The position numbers and the translations under genes are program-made. Below are positions 61,477-64,000 of a stretch of 64,000 bases of DNA, in pieces (within the stretch, counting starts at the first letter, position 1; each line of letters opens with the position of its first letter). Under the pieces are notes generated by a model. That model searched no databases and had not been told where the DNA came from. It was given only the letters and a program-made list of their open reading frames with translations. Source of the stretch: Syntrophales bacterium (GTDB taxonomy: Bacteria > Desulfobacterota > Syntrophia > Syntrophales > UBA5619); NCBI GenBank assembly GCA_023229765.1, contig JALNYO010000010.1, positions 50,823 to 114,822 of the forward strand. The letters are read 5' to 3'.

Positions 61477-62592
61477 TTACCAAAAGTTCTTTCGAATCGA
61501 ATCAAAATAAGGAACCTTGTTCAGGTTGTTCCAAAATTTGTCTTCATCGAAATCGTACCACCAGTATGCTTCTACGTCACGGCGTATCTTGCTTTCATCC
61601 TCATAAACAACATGAAGAGCATACAGGAAATCTCCCTCATTAAATTCTCGATCAGGAATTGATGCCTCGAAACTGACATTAAACTCCTGGCCGGGTATTA
61701 CCACGAAACCAAATGGCCCTGCATCAGGCGGATTGGCTATTGGCCTCCCGTCAACAGTGAATCTCTGCTGCACTATGATAAGGCGAAGATCAGAAGGCCC
61801 TGAGCCCTGTAAATTAACTTGGCCTTTTATACGCAAAGGAGCATGGGGCCCTTCTTTCTTTGAATACAGGCTGCATTTGTCATTGCTTCTGCTCAAATCT
61901 TTTTGCAGTGTCTTGGCAATTAGAGGATTTTTCTGTCGTTCATTTCTAGCGACTAGCCTGACTTCATCCTCTGATCCAGTTTTCCATGGATTAAGCCATA
62001 TGTTGGTAGGAAAAAGGCGTGGAGGACTAATGTAATCTGAATTTGCTACCGGAACGCGATTAATGGCCGCCAAATTGTCAAACCGTTTTGTCTCCAACCA
62101 TTCAGTACCATTTGTGTTTACAGGACATCCGGCAGCTTTTAGGCGGTTGACAAAGCTTAAAATTGCGTTCTTTGACCCAAGTCTTACAGTATGCCGGCCA
62201 ACTAGATCGCTGATTGGTCGGAGGTTACCAGTTTCGAGCAATATCGTTCTATCTGGGTAAAGTCCAAATGCCATGCCTGCCTCAAAAAGAACATTGGGTC
62301 TTGCTTGACACATATACCTTGTTTCAAATGCTTTTTCTCCCTCACTATGTAAATCAGGATGAAGTCTCGCTTCATCCTCGGGTGTAAAGATAACTACTAC
62401 AGCCTGAACGTTCTCAAATAATTTATCAAGCAGGTGTCCTGTATATGGAGTCGCTACGGTTGAACGTATTAGCAGCTCCTCCCATTCTAAAGGGTGCAAA
62501 TCAAGTTTGCGAAGCAAATCAAAAATCGCAGAACTCACCTCTGAATCTCTACCATGAACTACGGCGATTTCACGGCTGTTGCTGGGTCCCAT
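61477..62592 (-). CDS. TIR-like nucleotide-binding protein (predicted defence)
   Basis: 371 residues; AGAGAGGAACTAGATC precedes the ATG. Residues ~8-145 match the TIR-like family of predicted nucleotide-binding proteins: IAVVHGRDSEVSSAIFDLLRK, VVVIFTPEDE, then ARPNVLFEAGMAFGL. The C-terminal ~130 residues are beta-rich with no named domain. TIR-type proteins often cleave NAD in phage defence or signalling. Activity here is inferred, and the catalytic glutamate cannot be fixed by eye (E in LFEAG is a candidate). Confidence 0.78.
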   Translation of the reverse strand: MGPSNSREIAVVHGRDSEVSSAIFDLLRKLDLHPLEWEELLIRSTVATPYTGHLLDKLFENVQAVVVIFTPEDEARLHPDLHSEGEKAFETRYMCQARPNVLFEAGMAFGLYPDRTILLETGNLRPISDLVGRHTVRLGSKNAILSFVNRLKAAGCPVNTNGTEWLETKRFDNLAAINRVPVANSDYISPPRLFPTNIWLNPWKTGSEDEVRLVARNERQKNPLIAKTLQKDLSRSNDKCSLYSKKEGPHAPLRIKGQVNLQGSGPSDLRLIIVQQRFTVDGRPIANPPDAGPFGFVVIPGQEFNVSFEASIPDREFNEGDFLYALHVVYEDESKIRRDVEAYWWYDFDEDKFWNNLNKVPYFDSIRKNFW

Positions 62593-62646
62593 GATCTAGT
62601 TCCTCTCTATGTTTACGTCAAACTTGCTCACAACTCTCCGTGCAAT

Positions 62647-62703
62647 GCCCAACGACGAATTCACCGGGCGCGGCAGCGCTCCGGTGAAATGACCTTGTTA
62701 TGC
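62647..62703 (-). other. attC site of the first cassette (57 bp)
   Basis: Ends are GCCCAAC (62647-62653) and GTTATGC (62697-62703). GTTATGC is the reverse complement of GCATAAC at 63235, the cassette start. TTCACCGG and CCGGTGAA give a strong stem; length is the minimum canonical 57. Confidence 0.92.
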
Positions 62704-62958
62704 CTTAATAATTTCTTGACATTGGCGTATAAACGAACTCAAGCAAAATATATTCGTACTCATTATTTCCGCTTGATTGATATTCCTTCAGCTTTTCCTC
62801 TATCGTCGACAAATCAGCAGGACCAATGTGGACTATATCCCCCGTTGGACTATATCCCCCGTTAATTTATGGGTTCTTTTGATGTAATAATTTTTTGTTA
62901 TTGTAGGTTCATGTTCCATATTTCATATCTCCTTCTGACAAAAAAAAGATCTATCCGC

Positions 62959-63207
62959 TTAACTGGCTTGCCCGGTAAATATTTTTTTCGATGACTTGCC
63001 CCAAATTGCCCAAGCAATGCATGCAACCCAAGCAATAAATGTCCAACCTAAAAATATATTTATAATTGTTAGCATGGTTCTTTTTTCATGCTTACGACGG
63101 TGCGCAATAAATGTTGGCACAAGATAAATGGCGAGTATAAATAGGAGTTGGAAACCAAGGCTCCATAAAGCATCAATCAATTTTAAGAATTGGTCTAATA
63201 AATACAT
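62959..63207 (-). CDS. Superinfection-immunity-like membrane protein
   Basis: 82 residues with two hydrophobic segments. AIYLVPTFIAHRR then IINIFLGWTFIAWVACIAWAI matches the superinfection immunity family (T4 Imm-like). Such proteins block phage DNA entry or are prophage-encoded exclusion factors. It occupies the first cassette, the position best expressed from an integron promoter. Confidence 0.8.
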   Translation of the reverse strand: MYLLDQFLKLIDALWSLGFQLLFILAIYLVPTFIAHRRKHEKRTMLTIINIFLGWTFIAWVACIAWAIWGKSSKKIFTGQAS

Positions 63208-63234
63208 ACTTGCTCCGTTTCGTATCTTTATGTA

Positions 63235-63300
63235 GCATAACAGTATAATTGGGCCAAAGCTGATTGCCTTGGCTAACGTTTGGAAAGCCGTTCAACGGGT
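63235..63300 (-). other. attI / first-cassette junction (approximate)
   Basis: GCATAAC at 63235-63241 is, on minus, GTTATGC. This matches the R'' core of the first attC, so it marks the insertion point. The preceding 60 bases (63242-63300) should hold attI; GGCTAAC at 63265-63271 may be a further simple site. Boundaries are uncertain. Confidence 0.55.
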
Positions 63301-63441
63301 GCCGGACAATAGAGCATTTACATCCCAGTGTGTCAAGGGGAAATATTGGCGCCTACTTAAGTACTATCACTATGTTACGAGCTGCATGAAAGCGATGAAA
63401 ACATCTTGAGTTGTGGTACGCGATCTGTTATTTTCGCCTGT

Positions 63442-64000
63442 ATGGAAAAGCAAACAGACAAAGTCAGCGGCGGCACAAATGCTCCCGTCTCGTTTCCGAG
63501 ATGGCGCGAGGTGTTGCATTCGGAAATCGGCGATTCCTCTCAAAGGAACGGGATGGAACAGGACATCTTTGCCTGGCTGAAGTTTCTCAAGGCAAACGCC
63601 CGGCGTGCCTCCGTGGAATCCGTTTTGGATTATCTGCATCATATCGAAGAACAGGGGCAAAAAACCGATTCGGTGCGCGCATCCCTGCGGTGGTTTTTCA
63701 AATCCGCCGCCATTCAGTCAGGGGTTCCGGATACGGTTCATCCTGAACAGGGCGCCCGACAACACGTCATCGAACTGGAAAGACCGGATGCGGGTTTGAC
63801 AGCCTGGGAAAAACGCCTGGTTACCGCCATTCGACGCAAGCATTTGCAGTGGCGCACCGAACAGACGTATCGTGGCTGGGCGAGACGCTTTGCCATCTGG
63901 CTGGAAGGGCGGCCGGTCGAGGAGGCGAGCGCCGCCGACATCCGGGGGTTTCTCGACCATCTCGCCGTGGATGCGAGGGTTTCGGCCAGCACTCAGCGCC
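63442..64000 (+). CDS. intI: Integron integrase (tyrosine recombinase), N-terminal part
   Basis: The frame is open from ATG 63442 to the window end (186 codons). From residue ~117 it matches IntI: LTAWEKRLVTAIRRKHLQWR, then TEQTYRGWARRFAIWLEGRP and VSASTQR. The catalytic domain with R-H-R-Y lies beyond the window. About 115 residues precede the usual IntI start. They include a helical SAM-like segment (DIFAWLKFLKANARRASVES), suggesting an extra N-terminal core-binding domain. Divergent orientation to the cassettes supports an integron. Confidence 0.85.
   Translation, partial: MEKQTDKVSGGTNAPVSFPRWREVLHSEIGDSSQRNGMEQDIFAWLKFLKANARRASVESVLDYLHHIEEQGQKTDSVRASLRWFFKSAAIQSGVPDTVHPEQGARQHVIELERPDAGLTAWEKRLVTAIRRKHLQWRTEQTYRGWARRFAIWLEGRPVEEASAADIRGFLDHLAVDARVSASTQR

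Larger units (their letters stand above)
53828..64000 (-). mobile_element. Chromosomal integron: integrase plus about ten gene cassettes
   Basis: All credible genes from 53862 to 63207 are on minus while the integrase is on plus, the classic divergent layout. Cassettes are separated by attC sites with GTTRRRY-like and RYYYAAC-like cores and stem-forming middles. The core that starts a cassette is the reverse complement of the R'' core of that cassette's own attC at 53885/54413, 54707/55453, 55510/56047, 58211/60011, 60070/60874 and 62697/63235. The far end is the attC at 53828-53891. The integrase end lies outside the window. Confidence 0.88.

Noticed and set aside
63265..63300. A further attC between the first cassette and the integrase
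   Set aside because: Only one core-like end (GGCTAAC) is visible and no partner core with a convincing stem; left within the attI region.

Overview
The window reads as chromosome of a strictly anaerobic, GC-rich deltaproteobacterium (Desulfobacterota, Syntrophales/Syntrophorhabdales-like). The support is functional: class II and class I benzoyl-CoA reductase-type genes, a phenylphosphate-synthase-like and UbiD/UbiX set, LL-diaminopimelate aminotransferase, GatCAB amidotransferase, and many multihaem cytochromes including one that appears to use selenocysteine. The assignment rests on recognised families, not on a marker gene.

Layout. 1-6.8 kb (minus): bamB-bamC-bamD-bamE-like operon, a tungsten class II benzoyl-CoA reductase with Hdr-type partners; bamE runs off the left edge. 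7.1-13.4 kb (minus): housekeeping (YchF-like NTPase, dapL, dapF, PBP1A, tatC, tatA/B). 13.8 kb: histone-deacetylase-like hydrolase. 15.0-25.6 kb (plus): ArsR regulator, rhodanese lipoprotein, porin, small exported protein, selenocysteine pentahaem cytochrome, 12-haem lipoprotein cytochrome, 10-haem cytochrome, Rieske protein, split cytochrome b and a tetrahaem c. Together they look like a quinol-oxidising complex wired to an outer-membrane electron conduit, with order recalling Geobacter ext genes. 25.8-33.4 kb (plus): a toxin-antitoxin pair, gatCAB, mtnA, kup.

33.5-41.9 kb (minus): a seven-gene aromatic operon in the order bcrC-bcrB-two ASKHA ATPases-iorA-iorB-acyl-CoA ligase, so the window carries both known architectures of aromatic-ring reductase. 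42.6-53.4 kb (plus): phenylphosphate-synthase-like genes (ppsA, an unknown membrane protein, ppsB), two UPF0261/Tm-1-like proteins, a UbiD decarboxylase/carboxylase, an LpdD-like protein and UbiX, with a LysR regulator on minus. The ppsA and ubiD promoters share the same T-N11-A box, the same following GGATA, and exactly the same spacing to TTGACA. This suggests one LysR regulon for phenol-type carboxylation, feeding benzoyl-CoA reduction.

53.8-64.0 kb: a chromosomal integron. A tyrosine integron integrase (plus, cut by the window end) faces away from about ten cassettes whose genes all lie on minus, separated by attC sites. At most junctions the R'' core of each cassette's attC is the exact reverse complement of the core at which that cassette begins. 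Cargo is rich in defence and addiction: superinfection-immunity-like protein, TIR-like protein, FRG protein, a restriction-modification pair, BrnT and YefM/VapC-type pairs, DUF4160/DUF2442, plus a B12 radical-SAM enzyme and one gene-less cassette. A two-repeat CRISPR-like remnant lies just outside the array's far end.
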